DNA of 64,000 nt from Eutreptiella sp. 'Long Island Sound 2002'. Lineage: Eukaryota; Euglenozoa; Euglenophyceae; Eutreptiales; Eutreptiaceae. The translations under genes were made by a program, and so were the position numbers. The notes under the pieces are model-generated. The model did no database searches and had not been told where the DNA came from. It saw nothing but the letters and a program-made list of their open reading frames with translations. Shown in pieces: positions 22,789 through 32,769 of the stretch. How positions within the stretch are numbered: the first letter of the stretch is position 1; each line of letters starts with the position of its first letter. The DNA lies in the NCBI GenBank assembly GCA_964036045.1, contig OZ038382.1, forward strand, positions 80,575,918 through 80,639,917. The letters run 5' to 3'.

Positions 22789-23631
22789 CCCCACGGTAGC
22801 ATGGAACCCCGACCACGCGCCCAAATGGCTCTTCACCACTACACCCACGTGGCCCCGCCCCGACCCGGCAGGAGTCGCCATCCGTTACAGCATGTACGAC
22901 CCAGGCAGAATAGGCAAGCAGGAGCACCCCTACCATCCGCTCCACCACTCCTGCCACACACCGGCGCACCGAACACAAACCCTCAAAGGCAACGACCTAG
23001 ACCCCGACACAGCCTACATCCTCCACTACATCTACTCCTACCTCACACAAGGACAGCCGGAGCAGGGACTCATAACCCTGTCCCCCCAAGCGAAACACAT
23101 CATCTCAAAAGGAATAGGGGTGTACGCCACCCCCATCCTGCAGCCCACAACCCCAGTAGCCCACCTCGCCACGGGCCTTGCCATATACGCCTACCTGCCC
23201 ATGAACCCATGCCGCCTCCCACAACCATCACCGGCGGACCGGCTCGTCTTCACCGACGCCTCAGGCGAATCCGCCCTCACGCCCATCACCGGGGGGGCCA
23301 CCCTGCAGCTAACCCACACCGGGGGGCAATACCACATGGACCACCACACGGGCCACACCACCTATGGGGCCTCTTCCCACGGGGAGCTAGGGGCCATGGC
23401 CGACGCCATCACCGAGATCGCGGCCCACCTACCCGCCCACTCCCCGCACATCGTCCGGGTCTGGTTCGTTGTAGACGCCACTGTCGACACACACCTGCTC
23501 CTCGGCATAGCAAGGCAACCACTTCACAAAGCCACCGCGACGAGCCTCGGCACCCAGGCACTGCTGCTCTGGAAAGCCCTTCGCAGCCTTCCCCCCTACG
23601 TCCAAATCCACATCGTGAAACAAGAGTCCCA
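22789..23631 (+). pseudogene. LINE-A RNase H domain
   Basis: This continues the reverse-transcriptase polyprotein after the LTR element. RNase H removes the RNA strand of the RNA/DNA hybrid. Acidic landmarks are visible in order: VFTDASGES (about 23,246), SSHGELGAM (about 23,370) and WFVVDATVD (about 23,460), followed by IHIVKQESH at the end of the domain. All three acidic positions are present, unlike in the minus-strand copy. The frame runs into the DNA transposon at 23,632. The LINE frame resumes unchanged at 30,697, because the inserted DNA plus its duplication (7,065 bp) is a multiple of three. Confidence 0.85.
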
Positions 23632-23655
23632 CCCTAGTGACCCCTTTTGCACACC
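23632..23655 (+). repeat. Left TIR of the 7-kb transposon
   Basis: 24 bp that match the right end in reverse complement except at position 5 (A here, G there). Immediately inside, sequence similarity between the two ends stops, but both ends carry GGTTGAAC octamers within the next 100 bp. Confidence 0.9.
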
Positions 23656-23665
23656 TTTGAGCGTA

Positions 23666-23765
23666 GCGGTTGAACAGCGGTTGAACCCAGTTGAACAGCA
23701 TGTTGCTGTTCAACCCCCCAGTTGAACTCGGTTGAACGCGGTTGAACAGTTCAACTGGCCTATCG
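23666..23765. repeat. Left subterminal GGTTGAAC cluster
   Basis: Several GGTTGAAC or GTTGAAC copies lie within 100 bp just inside the left TIR, some as direct and some as inverted pairs. Subterminal repeats like this bind transposase in several plant transposon families; here that role is inference. Confidence 0.7.
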
Positions 23766-24181
23766 CGCCAATCGGTGGCGCGTGCTCACGCGATCACGCG
23801 TTCAACAGTGGTTAATTGGTAAATGTAGCCTGTCCCACAATTTTGGTTTTGAGCTGTTCCCTAAAACCCAGTTAAAACCTGGAACCTACTACCAATGGGC
23901 AGGTGGCGGTGTGGTGACCACATACATGAAAACTGGAGCCGGCACGTGGTGGCCAACACGTGGCGGTAAAGGGAATGCACATGGTGTGTAGTAGTTGCCA
24001 CCTGCTCGCTTTTTACTATATACATGACGCATTGAATTGAAGAATATTTAATTTCACCTTTGTGCAATATGGTAGTGTCACCAAAAATAACGTAACAATA
24101 AGAACAAATTAGAGCACCAAGAGATTCCCCATTGTGGTTTCTTACTTGTATGCAAGGATCCCTCTCATTTTACAATCAAAA

Positions 24182-26197
24182 ATGCCAACGTCAAACTTGA
24201 AGCAATGTATTGCAGATAACTACACTGGATTACAATCGGATGAATTGATGAGTGATTTGGTCAACTTGTTCACCGCATCCAAGGGTGGTCGTACACTATG
24301 GGAACGCCTCAAGACTAGAATGGGTAGTGGGCGGCGTAGTCGACGCAATGACCGGAAGGTCATGGAAAAGGGTGTTCACACCCAAGGATGCCGTCCGGTT
24401 GATCCTTGACTTGGAAATGCCGGAAAATAGGTGCTCTACATGTCCTACATGCATACCATGGTGCGTTGCATGTATGCAAGGAGTGTTCAACCGTATGCGA
24501 GATGCGTTCAAGTGTGCGGTTGAACACATATGAAACAAATGCGACTCATGTTTGTGCAACATAGAGTGCATACCTAGGTTTCATCGAACTATCATGTATA
24601 TGTCTTCTTCCACATGCAATTGTGGCCCCATTTACATGCTACCATCAAGTGTTTTTTCATGAAAACAACAAATTGAACATTTGTTAAAGTCATGTTCAAC
24701 TGCCCGGTTGAACAAGTTGAACGATTTCAACCAACGCTCATGTTGTGCACCAACGTTCACGTTCTGCGCGTCACTTTGTTCGAATTAACATACCTCAAAT
24801 TTAGGTACAAGAATCTAATATCTCTGGCCAACTGGCGAACAAAAGCTGCCCAAGAAAAGTTGGATGTTCATTGGGTGCACCCATTTCCATCTTTCAAGCG
24901 TATGCACCGTGAATGGCAACGATTGGGTAAGGCGCAAAAATTGGAAACCACTATTCACAATGGCAAAGTTGGTGTACAATGGGACTTACCGCATTTCTTT
25001 AATTATGTCGCAACACAAAAGGAGCTCATGGAGTCCATGGACTTTCCAATGATCGATGGCGAGCAATTATTCGTCATCATAATTAGAGGCGACGGGTTCC
25101 CATGTGGCTCACGCCCATGGGTGCAAATTGCGATTGGCTTTGCCAATCACATGGAAAAGGCCCGCACTCTTCAATATAATTGGACATTGGATGTCGCATT
25201 GACATCTGAACATGACGACGAAGCAATGCGTGTCTTATTTTGTGCCACGTTGCAACACATCCAAACTATCATTGATAGTGGATACATCCAAATGAATAAT
25301 GTTTATTATCGTGCACGAATCATGTTGGGTGGAGACTCTCCATGGTTGCGTCTACTTTTAGGATTGTTGCCTTACTATGCCATTGGAAGCATCTACTCTT
25401 TTTCCACATGGTGTAGTAGGCGTGAACGATGGATGAACACTAAGGTGCGGCGCAGAACGCACCTTGATGGAAAATTCCGCGCTTTGTACGATAAAGGTTT
25501 GGATTGCACTACGGCCAAAGGGTGCACTTCAAAACCAATGCTCCGCGTGGATGACCGCACACGGTTCATTGTGATGTGCATTTTGCACTTGGTGATCCGA
25601 CTTGGCGACTACCTTACACACTTCACTCGCGCGTTTTGCAAACGTTTGCCGCCTCTTGTCCGTGCACGCGTGCAAACCGTGTTGAATGAATCTGAGACTA
25701 ATATTAGTCTCAAAGGTAAGGCAAGCCCGGACGGTGAGGAGACATGGCGTCTCCTCGCTAACTGGACAACAATAGGTAAGACCATGAAGTTGCCTCCAAA
25801 GTATATATCTGTTGTACAGGAAATGGCAAACCTTTTGACGGCCATGCAATCATGGCGCTACGAGGCCGCGGCCCTTTCAAAGTGTAAACGTGTGGCACGT
25901 CGATTTCAGAAATTAATTTGTCCGCATAAGCGGTCACCTTACCTTTTGTGGCTTAGAAGAGAGGCTACGGAGGTTCTGAAAAATATTTACCCATGGGGGG
26001 CGGGAATGTTTAGTGGGGATATAGTAGAATCACTAAACTATATATTAAAAGACCACTTCTTATGCTCAAGTGGGCGTGGCGGTGGCCCCGGTGGGCGTGT
26101 AGCTCGTGATAAGCGCATGCTAAAACAAGCGCACGAAAGGATCTTTCTGGCAAAAGAGCTACCACGGTGGGAACGTACGAGTGCGGGTGGAGAATGA
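24182..26197 (+). CDS. Putative DDE-type transposase (two exons, one frameshift)
   Basis: Predicted to cut and insert the transposon in the nucleus. Exon 1 runs from ATG 24,182 to 24,430 and needs a one-base frame change near 24,325-24,335, either a mutation or an error. The intron is 24,431-24,804 (GT...AG, phase 2; the split AGG codon rejoins in frame). Exon 2 is 24,805-26,197. Candidate catalytic positions in exon 2 are IIRGDGFPCG (about 25,078; first Asp), HLVIRLGD (about 25,588; possible second Asp after an H-containing stretch) and GDIVESLNYILKDHF (about 26,015; Glu in an ESxN motif reminiscent of MULE-type transposases). A decayed homologue at 39.6-41.0 kb conserves IRGDG(F/Y)P and the E(S/T)xN block. 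The superfamily is unassigned. A second intron acceptor at 26,362 may mean the gene extends further. Confidence 0.65.
24431..24804 (+). other. Intron of the transposase gene, with GTTCAACC motifs
   Basis: The donor is AG|GTGCTC and the acceptor TTTAG|G. Splicing joins phase-2 ends and continues a protein-like frame on both sides. The intron contains a GTTCAACC motif near 24,487 and several more between 24,520 and 24,740, in both orientations. Confidence 0.65.
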
Positions 26198-26208
26198 TCA
26201 AACTCTAG

Positions 26209-26362
26209 GTGTGGGCTATGTGGTTTGTCGTTGGTGCTTCATACTTTATGCTCCGTGTTCCGTGTGCAACCGTGTTCAGCGGCACTTCAAGTTGTTCAAC
26301 CGGTTGGTTGAGGTGTGCAAGCATGTTCAACCGCGCGAGTGTCTATTTTTCTTTGTTTTTAG
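26209..26362 (+). other. Candidate intron between the two transposon genes
   Basis: A GT at 26,209 and a strong T-rich acceptor ending TTTTTAG at 26,362 bracket another GTTCAACC cluster (about 26,272-26,335). The upstream frame already ends at TGA 26,195, so this is either a 5'-untranslated intron of the second gene or the relic of a link between both genes. Confidence 0.4.
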
Positions 26363-29300
26363 GGGGGCGTCATGGAGGGACAACAAGCGTCGGCGCAACA
26401 AGCGATAGGGCTCGCACTCATGCAGTTCTTACAAGCCGCACAAGGGGTACAAGCACCGCAAGCACCACGGAGGAGTGTCGGGGTGTGGATGAAAAAAAAC
26501 GCCCAGTATGACCTCCGTGGCCACCGGAGCCACCCGTGGACAACGAAAGGATTGGTTTGAGCACGCGCCCCGGAATTGCCATGACGTTGTCAGAGACCGC
26601 CCTCCATGCCCTCTTTAGGGTATGGGAATCCTACGGGCTGGGGACTGCAGTGGCACCCCAATGGACCGGCCCTGGGTGTGCTGGCCGAAGTGGCGGCCAT
26701 GGCAAGGGCCATGGGCCGCAATTCTTTTTTCAAAACGTGGAGTCCGTGCCGCACAATTGGTATGACGCCTCCGACGCCACCAACTACAACGCGTCACCGC
26801 CATCCATGGTCGAGGTCGGGGGAACCATATCAAGTGGCGGGCGCAGCAAGAAGTCCAGCATGGAGGAGGCACCTGCAGCGGTTGCACCACCAACCACACT
26901 ACCCAATGCGGCCACAAGCACTTCGTCAATGATGCGAGGCGTGGAGCAGGTGTGTGCAACAAGTGTTCAACCGGTGTTCAACCGTGTTCAACCGGGCAGT
27001 TGAAGCAAAGCGAACGGAGAGAGTATGGATACAGTCCGTGTGTGACACGTTCGGAGTGGATGTTTTGGGCAATTGGTGGCTAGGACATTGAGACCTGCAT
27101 GTCTGGGATGCATACATGGTTCAATAATTGAATACCCTGTGTTAGTGCGCTGAGGGTGCCGTGCATATGAGGTGGTGGCCACATGTGTTCAACCGGTGTT
27201 CAACCGGTCGGTTTCGCACCTCAACCCCATTCAACCGCTCATCTCTCTTAGTTGTCGGCCCAAGACGTCCCACCCCACATGTTCGTCATTGACAAACGCG
27301 GACCGGCGGTCATGCTCCATGGAGCATGGCCGCCATTACCCATCGATGAATGGTGGCATGGGCCAGGTGCACGGGTTTCAGATCGCGACGCCCTCGTGAA
27401 GAAATGGACCCGAGGACTCCATCGCGCACTCCAAGAGCTTGCACATGGCGGGTCCCCACATGCGATTGACACACATGCGATTGGCACACCCATGGAGTCC
27501 ACCCCAAAGCATCGGAGTCAGTCGGGCAAGGCGAAGCAACTCCCCCAACCAATGTTTGGCGTGAAGGAGGAATTTGGGGATGACATGAACACTGACGATA
27601 GCACGTGGTGGGAGAATTCTAATGCATGGTTTGCGCCGGATCATGGAGACGTGAAGAGTGAAAATCCCGTGGTCGACGAGGCAGAGAGCTCAACATCACC
27701 CTTCCGAGAAGAGCCAAAAGTCCACGTCCCCATTCGTGGACTCTTGAAGCCTCCACCAAAGGCAATTCCACAAGCAAAGGGAGGAAGTGCAAGCCCAAAG
27801 GTTTTGCTCCTCCAAGCGCAAACTGCGCTCAAACAAAGGGTGCAAGACAAAACCGACAAGAAGAAGAAGAAGGACGGGCGGGGAGTGCATTCCAAAAAGC
27901 TGCAACGGGTGGCAACGTCAGCGGACTCGTCGTCCGACTCAAAAGGGTCAAGTGCAAGCCAATTGTCGGACAATGATGAGGGGTGGACACCTCCCAAGAA
28001 AAAGGAGGCTCCCAAGGCAAACAAGAAGAAGAAGATCGAAGCAAAACCAAAGAAGGACAAAAAGGACAAGGACAAGAAGGAGAAGGCATCTCTGCGGCCC
28101 AAAGACGCCAACAACGCAAATGTGGGAGCAAAGGAAGGACAACGGTCAACACCGAACGTGACGGAGGCAAGTGGCACAGCGAAGGCAAGTGGCGCGACGA
28201 AGGCAAGTAGCGCGATGGAGGCAAGTGGCGCGACGGAGGCAAGTGCCGCGACAGAGGCAAGTGGCGCGATGGAGGCAAGTGGCGCAATGGAGACAAGTGC
28301 AAGCACAAGTACCACGGTGCAAGCAAGCGCACCAGCGGAAGAGGTGATGTCCCCATGTTCCTGTGTATGCATATGCCTCTACATTTGGTTGCAATGCGCC
28401 TTCACAACGTCGAAGCATGCCGGTGCTATAGTGTGTGGCGGTACGTCGTGAAACACGGTTGAACACGGTTGAACACTTCAACCGGTCGGTTGAACACGGT
28501 TGAACGCGGTTGAACTCGGTTGAACTCTCTGCAACGCTTTTGCATAGGAGATGGTGAAAGTGCAACGATTGGAGGAAAAACGCCGCCTCGACGAGAAGCG
28601 CCAAGAGGCACGTGAGAAGTTCGGGTTGCCAGCGGGATCCGCAGTACGGTGGGTGCTGACCGAGGGTCCAGACAAGCGCCACCGCATCGCAGTGGGCGCC
28701 GTGGCAAAGCCAACGAAGGACGACCCCAAGCCACGGAAGGGGGAGGAGATGGTGAAACTCCCCCCCCAATGGCCCGGAGAGCAGAGTGAGGCCAACGTCA
28801 CGTGGCCAGTCATTGTCCGCCTCCGCCACACAGCGTTCACGAGCGAGGATGAGGCAAAGGCCATGTTGGCGAAGTGGGAGGAGAACATGGAGAAAGCGAC
28901 CAAGGAAACCGAGAGCGGAGATGCAAGACATGGAGGCCACGACAAGGAAACCGAGAGCGGAGATGCAAAACATGGAGGCCAAGACGCGGCAACCGAGAGC
29001 GGAGATACAAAAGATGGAGGTCAAGATGGGGCAAGCACGGAAGCAATCGCAAGCACGGAAGCAATCGCGGGAAGTACCACCAATGCGTCGGACAATGGCA
29101 CCAAGGAGGACTCCGAGGATCCCATGAAGGAGAGCACTTCAAATGACGTGGACGATTCCAACAAGGAGGGCATGTCCGTGGAGGATTCGAACAAGGAGGG
29201 CACGTCCGTGGACGATGCCAACAAGGAGGGCATGTCCGATGCCCTCAACAACCCCAAGGTGGAGCACGATGCAAAGGAGAATGAACGACCTCATGTTGCA

Positions 29301-29456
29301 GATGATGCAAAGGAGGAAGGTGGACCTCAAGACGGCATGCACGAAGGTGGGAGCGAAAGGGCAATGGCGAGCACAAGGGAGAAGGAGTGTGCCGATGATG
29401 GGAAGGAGGAGGTCGGACCAGAGACGCAAGCGCTATGGGCCGTGGACTCAAAGTGA
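26363..29456 (+). CDS. Second transposon gene: lysine/alanine-rich protein, three exons
   Basis: An acceptor at 26,361-26,362 after a T-rich tract precedes the likely start ATG 26,372. Exons are 26,363-26,949, 27,252-28,343 and 28,548-29,456. Both internal introns (26,950-27,251 and 28,344-28,547) are GT-AG, phase 0, and join frames exactly. Exon 1 itself appears to change frame once, around 26,520-26,560. The protein has a Q/A-rich start, a tryptophan-containing region early in exon 2 (PPLPIDEWWHGPG), a long K-rich tract (about 27,840-28,130), and tandem ATEASGAMEASG-type repeats (about 28,160-28,310). Exon 3 adds a charged region with repeats of ESGDAKHGGQD. It ends at TGA 29,454, followed by CTA, and the same frame stays coding-like for 41 codons. 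Function unknown; it may be one protein with the dioxygenase-like domain downstream. Confidence 0.55.
26950..27251 (+). other. Intron in second transposon gene, with GTTCAACC clusters
   Basis: GT...AG, phase 0. It opens with a run of GTTCAACC copies at about 26,962-27,000 and has more at about 27,184-27,238. The exons on both sides are in frame with each other when it is removed. Confidence 0.7.
28344..28547 (+). other. Intron in second transposon gene, with GGTTGAAC cluster
   Basis: The donor is GAAGAG|GTGATG and the acceptor TGCATAG|GAG, phase 0. Between 28,450 and 28,535 there are at least six GGTTGAAC copies and one inverted copy. Removing it joins two charged coding segments in the same frame. 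Confidence 0.75.
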
Positions 29457-30033
29457 CTAGCCGACAAGGTCCATGAAGCCTTACAAGGCTTGAAGGGATG
29501 GCTCCACAAGAAGAAACATGGAGGAGAGTACCGCCGGATCCTATGGGAAGTTTCCGACGTTTACACACGTGGGCATGTCTAAGAGGACACATGATGATGC
29601 ACATGTTGTGCGCCTTGTAAATAATTTCCTCACGGTTTGTTTACCGTCCCTCAGTTACACCGCAATTTCCATCGTGTGGGGCAACAGATGTGCACCCATG
29701 GATGTACACAAACATCCAAGGGATGACTCCGCGTTGAGTGGGGTGGTGGCGGTGGGTGATTTCCGTGGTGGTGGTTTCTTTACTACGGCGTGGATGGGTG
29801 GTGGGGGGGAGGGGGGGGCGCAGCGTCAAGCATGGATGCAATGTGGGCGTCAAATTGTGCAAGGGGTTGTTGTGGATGAACGAAAGGGGGTGATTTTCAA
29901 TGCGTGGCGTACACATGGGCCGGAGCGATGGGAGGGTGAAGAGTATGCCATCGTGGCGTATACATCTATCGCGTGGCACCGCCTTCCCGCTCCGATGCGC
30001 ACTGAACTCCTGGACCTGCGGTTCCCATGGTGA
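29457..30033 (+). CDS. TET/JBP-like 2OG-Fe(II) dioxygenase domain (transposon cargo)
   Basis: About 190 codons after the TGA at 29,454. The first 41 codons follow in the same frame; the rest (about 29,570-30,033) is one frame over, so a frameshift or an unrecognised splice lies near 29,570. The second part matches the pattern of double-stranded beta-helix oxygenases: SYTAISIVW, then VHKHPRDD where an HxD metal motif is expected, VVAVGDFRGGG, then FNAWRTHGPERWEGEEYAI with the distal His, and a closing TELLDLRFPW. This C-terminal signature resembles algal and fungal TET/JBP-type enzymes that oxidise 5-methylcytosine or thymine, which are linked to KDZ transposons in fungi. Oddities: HKH in place of HxD, and Glu where the 2OG-binding Arg often sits, so it may be inactive or divergent. 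Confidence 0.5.
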
Positions 30034-30670
30034 CAGGCACTGGGATTGTTCATCCAATTTGACGTGAATTGTTGGTGCCATTGTTGTGTGATTGCGATTA
30101 CGTGCGGCATTTCTCCTAACGCGCTCCAGTGTGTGTTCAACCGTGTTCAACCGTGTTCAACCGTGTTCAACCGCGCGGTTGAACACGAAGTTGAACATGG
30201 CCGAACGCGTATGGGCGGCAATATGAAAATAGCAGAAAATCCATGGTTTTGTGGTTATAATTGATTTGGATAAGGCAGCTGCACACTGCAAAAACCTCTG
30301 AACACCATCCACGATAGAATGGAAGCCAAAGGACCACAATGAAGGTCAAAGCTTAGGGGAATGTGTCAAGTGGGGTGTTCAACCGCATGGTTGAACACCA
30401 AGGCGGCGTTGACGCTACTCTTGGACATGATAGAAAGGGAGTGGCAATGTGAGGGGTATGGCATGGAATGGTGCATTGGGCATTAGTATGTTGTTAAGAG
30501 CATGGTACATCGTCATGGATGGTTTGGAATGGCATGGTGATACGTCAAAAGTTTAATTTTTGGTAAAATTGCACTACGCGCGGTGGGGGTGTTCAACCGC
30601 TGTTCAAGGGTGGTTCAAGGGCCCAGGTGAAGTCAGTTGAACACCGGTTGAACATAGGACATGGCACCAT
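30034..30670 (+). other. Right subterminal region of the 7-kb transposon
   Basis: There is no gene in these 637 bp. GTTCAACC/GGTTGAAC copies occur at about 30,133-30,190 (four in tandem plus an inverted copy), 30,378-30,395 and 30,590-30,655, approaching the right TIR. The rest is unremarkable and AT-richer. Confidence 0.7.
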
Positions 30671-30694
30671 GGTGTGCAAAAGGGGTCACCAGGG
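30671..30694 (-). repeat. Right TIR of the 7-kb transposon
   Basis: Inverted match to the left TIR with one mismatch. It is followed by CA (30,695-30,696), the second copy of the 2-bp target duplication, and then LINE-A coding sequence. Confidence 0.9.
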
Positions 30695-31564
30695 CACAGA
30701 CACCAATACGGAAATGGTAAGGTCGACAACCAGGCAGTACACCAGCGCACAACACACCTACCAGCCCTCCAGATCCCTGACCGCGGCCGCAACCACACAC
30801 ACCTCCAACACGTGCCCCCTGTACCCGAGCCCCATCAGACCCCGGACTGGGTACCAGAGGACGCCCCTTATCCCTCCCACGACAGAGCATACCACTACCC
30901 CAACCCCATCCAACATCTCGCCCGCGTGCTCGGCGACGCAGACAGCCGGGCGCACATCCAGGAGCTCCAGGACAGACTGCAAGTCCCCCTCTACCACTCA
31001 GCGCTGCGCTCAGCAAACGTCCCAGCCGACCTTCAAAAACGACGCATCCAGCTCCTCAGGGAGCAACTGCCATTCCTCACCAGGGTCGCCAGAAGGCTCG
31101 CCCGCAGGCACATCCACGTCCCTGACGAACACACTCGTTGCCCGTGCGACCAGAACACCCCGGGGGGCTGGGAACACTTCAAGAAATGCCCCCTCCATAC
31201 AGGCTGGGACACGCTAGTGGGCTGGTCCCCGGCGGAAACCCTGCGACAACACGAAGGATGGCCAACCCACAGCCACGCACACCAGGCCACCGAACACTTC
31301 TTCCGGGACCCCCTGATCAAAGAAGCCACCATGAGAGGGGCAGTGACACAGGCCCTGCACCGACACCTCACCAAACACACGGAAAGCCCCATGGAGGCAG
31401 CAGCACACCTTCAGCTAGAGGCAGTCCGCAGAGCAGCGGCCCAAATGGTACACCGCAAACACCTCCTGTTAACACACGCGGAGCAACTCACCGACCCCAC
31501 CGCCAGGGAACACATGCAGCGTCGCATCCATTACCATGCCGTGCATGACCCAGACGTCCACTAA
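30695..31564 (+). pseudogene. LINE-A ORF2 C-terminal region with zinc finger
   Basis: This resumes the ORF2 frame after the transposon and runs 289 codons to TAA 31,562. A CxC...H...C finger (RCPCDQNTPGGWEHFKKCP) lies at about 31,137-31,195. This is typical of the C-terminus of many LINE ORF2 proteins and is thought to help bind nucleic acid. The remainder is helical-looking and rich in H, A, R and Q. The frame is undamaged here. The minus-strand copy matches it piecewise (14,745-13,910). Confidence 0.8.
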
Positions 31565-32396
31565 CCCACTCCGCGCCCCGCACGCGCCCCCCATCTCCAT
31601 CCATAGGTCTCCAAGACACCACCGCAGCGCCCCGAGACCCGTCTCACGCCCAAGAAGCCACCCGGCACCGCCCAGTCCGGCCGAGCCCAACCAATGCCAA
31701 CCATGCATCGACGTAGACGTGCAAGACCCCGGCAGCCCATCCAGCCCACCCCCCCCCCCGGACCCGGGGCACCCCCCCCTCACACCGGCCACCATCCGCG
31801 ACCCCGACCTCCTCCGAGCAACCCTCCAAGACAGGGCCCCGACCACCCCCCTGGGCTGGTCCCGCCTACAAGAGGACTGGACCAAGCTCACCGTCAAAGC
31901 CCTCCGGGACCTGACCACCCCAGGCAGCGGCCTCCACGAGACCATCGTAGACCTCGTACTCTGGCGAGCCCGCAAACACACCCGGGGCCAGCACGTCTGG
32001 ATCCCCCCTATGGAGTGGGGCCAGGCTCTGACGCACGACACCGGCATCAACGTCACGCGTCAAGGGACCGTACGCCTACGACAGGCCCCAGCGGAGACGG
32101 ACCACCCAGCGGACCCGAACCGCCCGGAGCAGTGGGACCAGGCCACCGCACCAAACTGCGACACCGCCCTCCGCGCCGCCGGCCTCCGCACCCCAGACGA
32201 CGACCCCCCCCCCCCACCTACAGACAGTGACCACCCCCCGCCGGAGGTCTGGGTTACAGTCCTCGAGCGCGGCCACTACTACGTGATAGCCGCTACGGCT
32301 ACGTCCCCCGGCCCGCAATGGCTCATCCAAGGGACAGACACCATGTTCGCCCCGGAGACCGCCCCACCAGGGGCAGTGGGAAACCCCACCACCTAG
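31536..32396 (+). CDS. LINE-A ORF3, unknown protein (truncated by frameshift)
   Basis: It starts at ATG 31,536, overlapping the end of ORF2 by 29 bp in another frame, and runs 286 codons to TAG at 32,394. The N-terminal third is proline-rich. The central part carries LLRATLQDRAPTTPLGWSRL and the C-terminal part ERGHYYVIAATATSPGPQWL; both are conserved in the minus-strand copy (12,834-13,922). Comparison with that copy shows the protein should continue: after a frame change near 32,390 a further 100 codons match (PPARALAQ, AMLCLTH). After another change a segment around YHVIHRVLNRAGLSPKLAYP (about 32,660-32,720) continues towards 32,890. Function unknown. Confidence 0.5.
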   Translation: MPCMTQTSTNPLRAPHAPPISIHRSPRHHRSAPRPVSRPRSHPAPPSPAEPNQCQPCIDVDVQDPGSPSSPPPPPDPGHPPLTPATIRDPDLLRATLQDRAPTTPLGWSRLQEDWTKLTVKALRDLTTPGSGLHETIVDLVLWRARKHTRGQHVWIPPMEWGQALTHDTGINVTRQGTVRLRQAPAETDHPADPNRPEQWDQATAPNCDTALRAAGLRTPDDDPPPPPTDSDHPPPEVWVTVLERGHYYVIAATATSPGPQWLIQGTDTMFAPETAPPGAVGNPTT

Positions 32397-32769
32397 CACA
32401 GGGTCCTCGGGGCGTCCTCCAGCCAGAGGACAAGCCCCCAGCCCGTGCCCTGGCCCAAATCACCTCAGGGAAGGCGGGCTACCACCACGGATTGGCCATG
32501 CTCTGCCTAACCCACTGGATCCAGCGCCGCTGGCCACCCACGGGGACCGTGCCCTGGGTTCGGGCCATCCCCACCGCCCACACACAAGTCGAGGCGGGCC
32601 CGGACACACGACCAAACCCCCCCCCCCAGACCGCAGCAGTCCCTCACCTGCGGGTACCACGTCATCCACAGGGTCCTCAACCGCGCGGGTCTTAGCCCAA
32701 AGCTAGCATACCCCCTTCCCACCACTGACCAAGAGGTCCACCAGATACGCAAGCTCGTCTGCGAAATCC

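Larger units (their letters stand above)
23632..30694 (+). mobile_element. 7-kb DNA transposon with 24-bp TIRs, inserted in LINE-A
   Basis: The ends are imperfect 24-bp terminal inverted repeats starting CCCT(A/G)GTGACCCC (23,632-23,655 and 30,671-30,694, one mismatch), flanked by a 2-bp duplication CA (23,630-23,631 and 30,695-30,696). The minus-strand LINE-A copy shows the empty site at about 14,755-14,770, which fixes the borders. The element is much less GC-rich than the LINE around it. It carries two plus-strand genes with GT-AG introns: a DDE-like transposase and a second gene ending in a 2OG-dioxygenase-like domain. The octamer GTTCAACC/GGTTGAAC clusters near both ends and in the introns. 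I cannot assign a known superfamily; the 2-bp duplication and CCCT ends do not match hAT, MULE or piggyBac. Confidence 0.9.

Noticed and set aside
23666-30655. CRISPR array from regularly recurring octamers
   Set aside because: The octamers are irregularly spaced, occur in both orientations, lack unique spacers of constant length, and sit in a eukaryotic transposon.
23632-30694. CACTA (EnSpm) or Tc1/mariner assignment for the 7-kb transposon
   Set aside because: Ends are CCCT rather than CACT, the target duplication is CA rather than TA or 3 bp, and I do not see the typical CACTA DGFNPF motif; GDGFP is only superficially similar.
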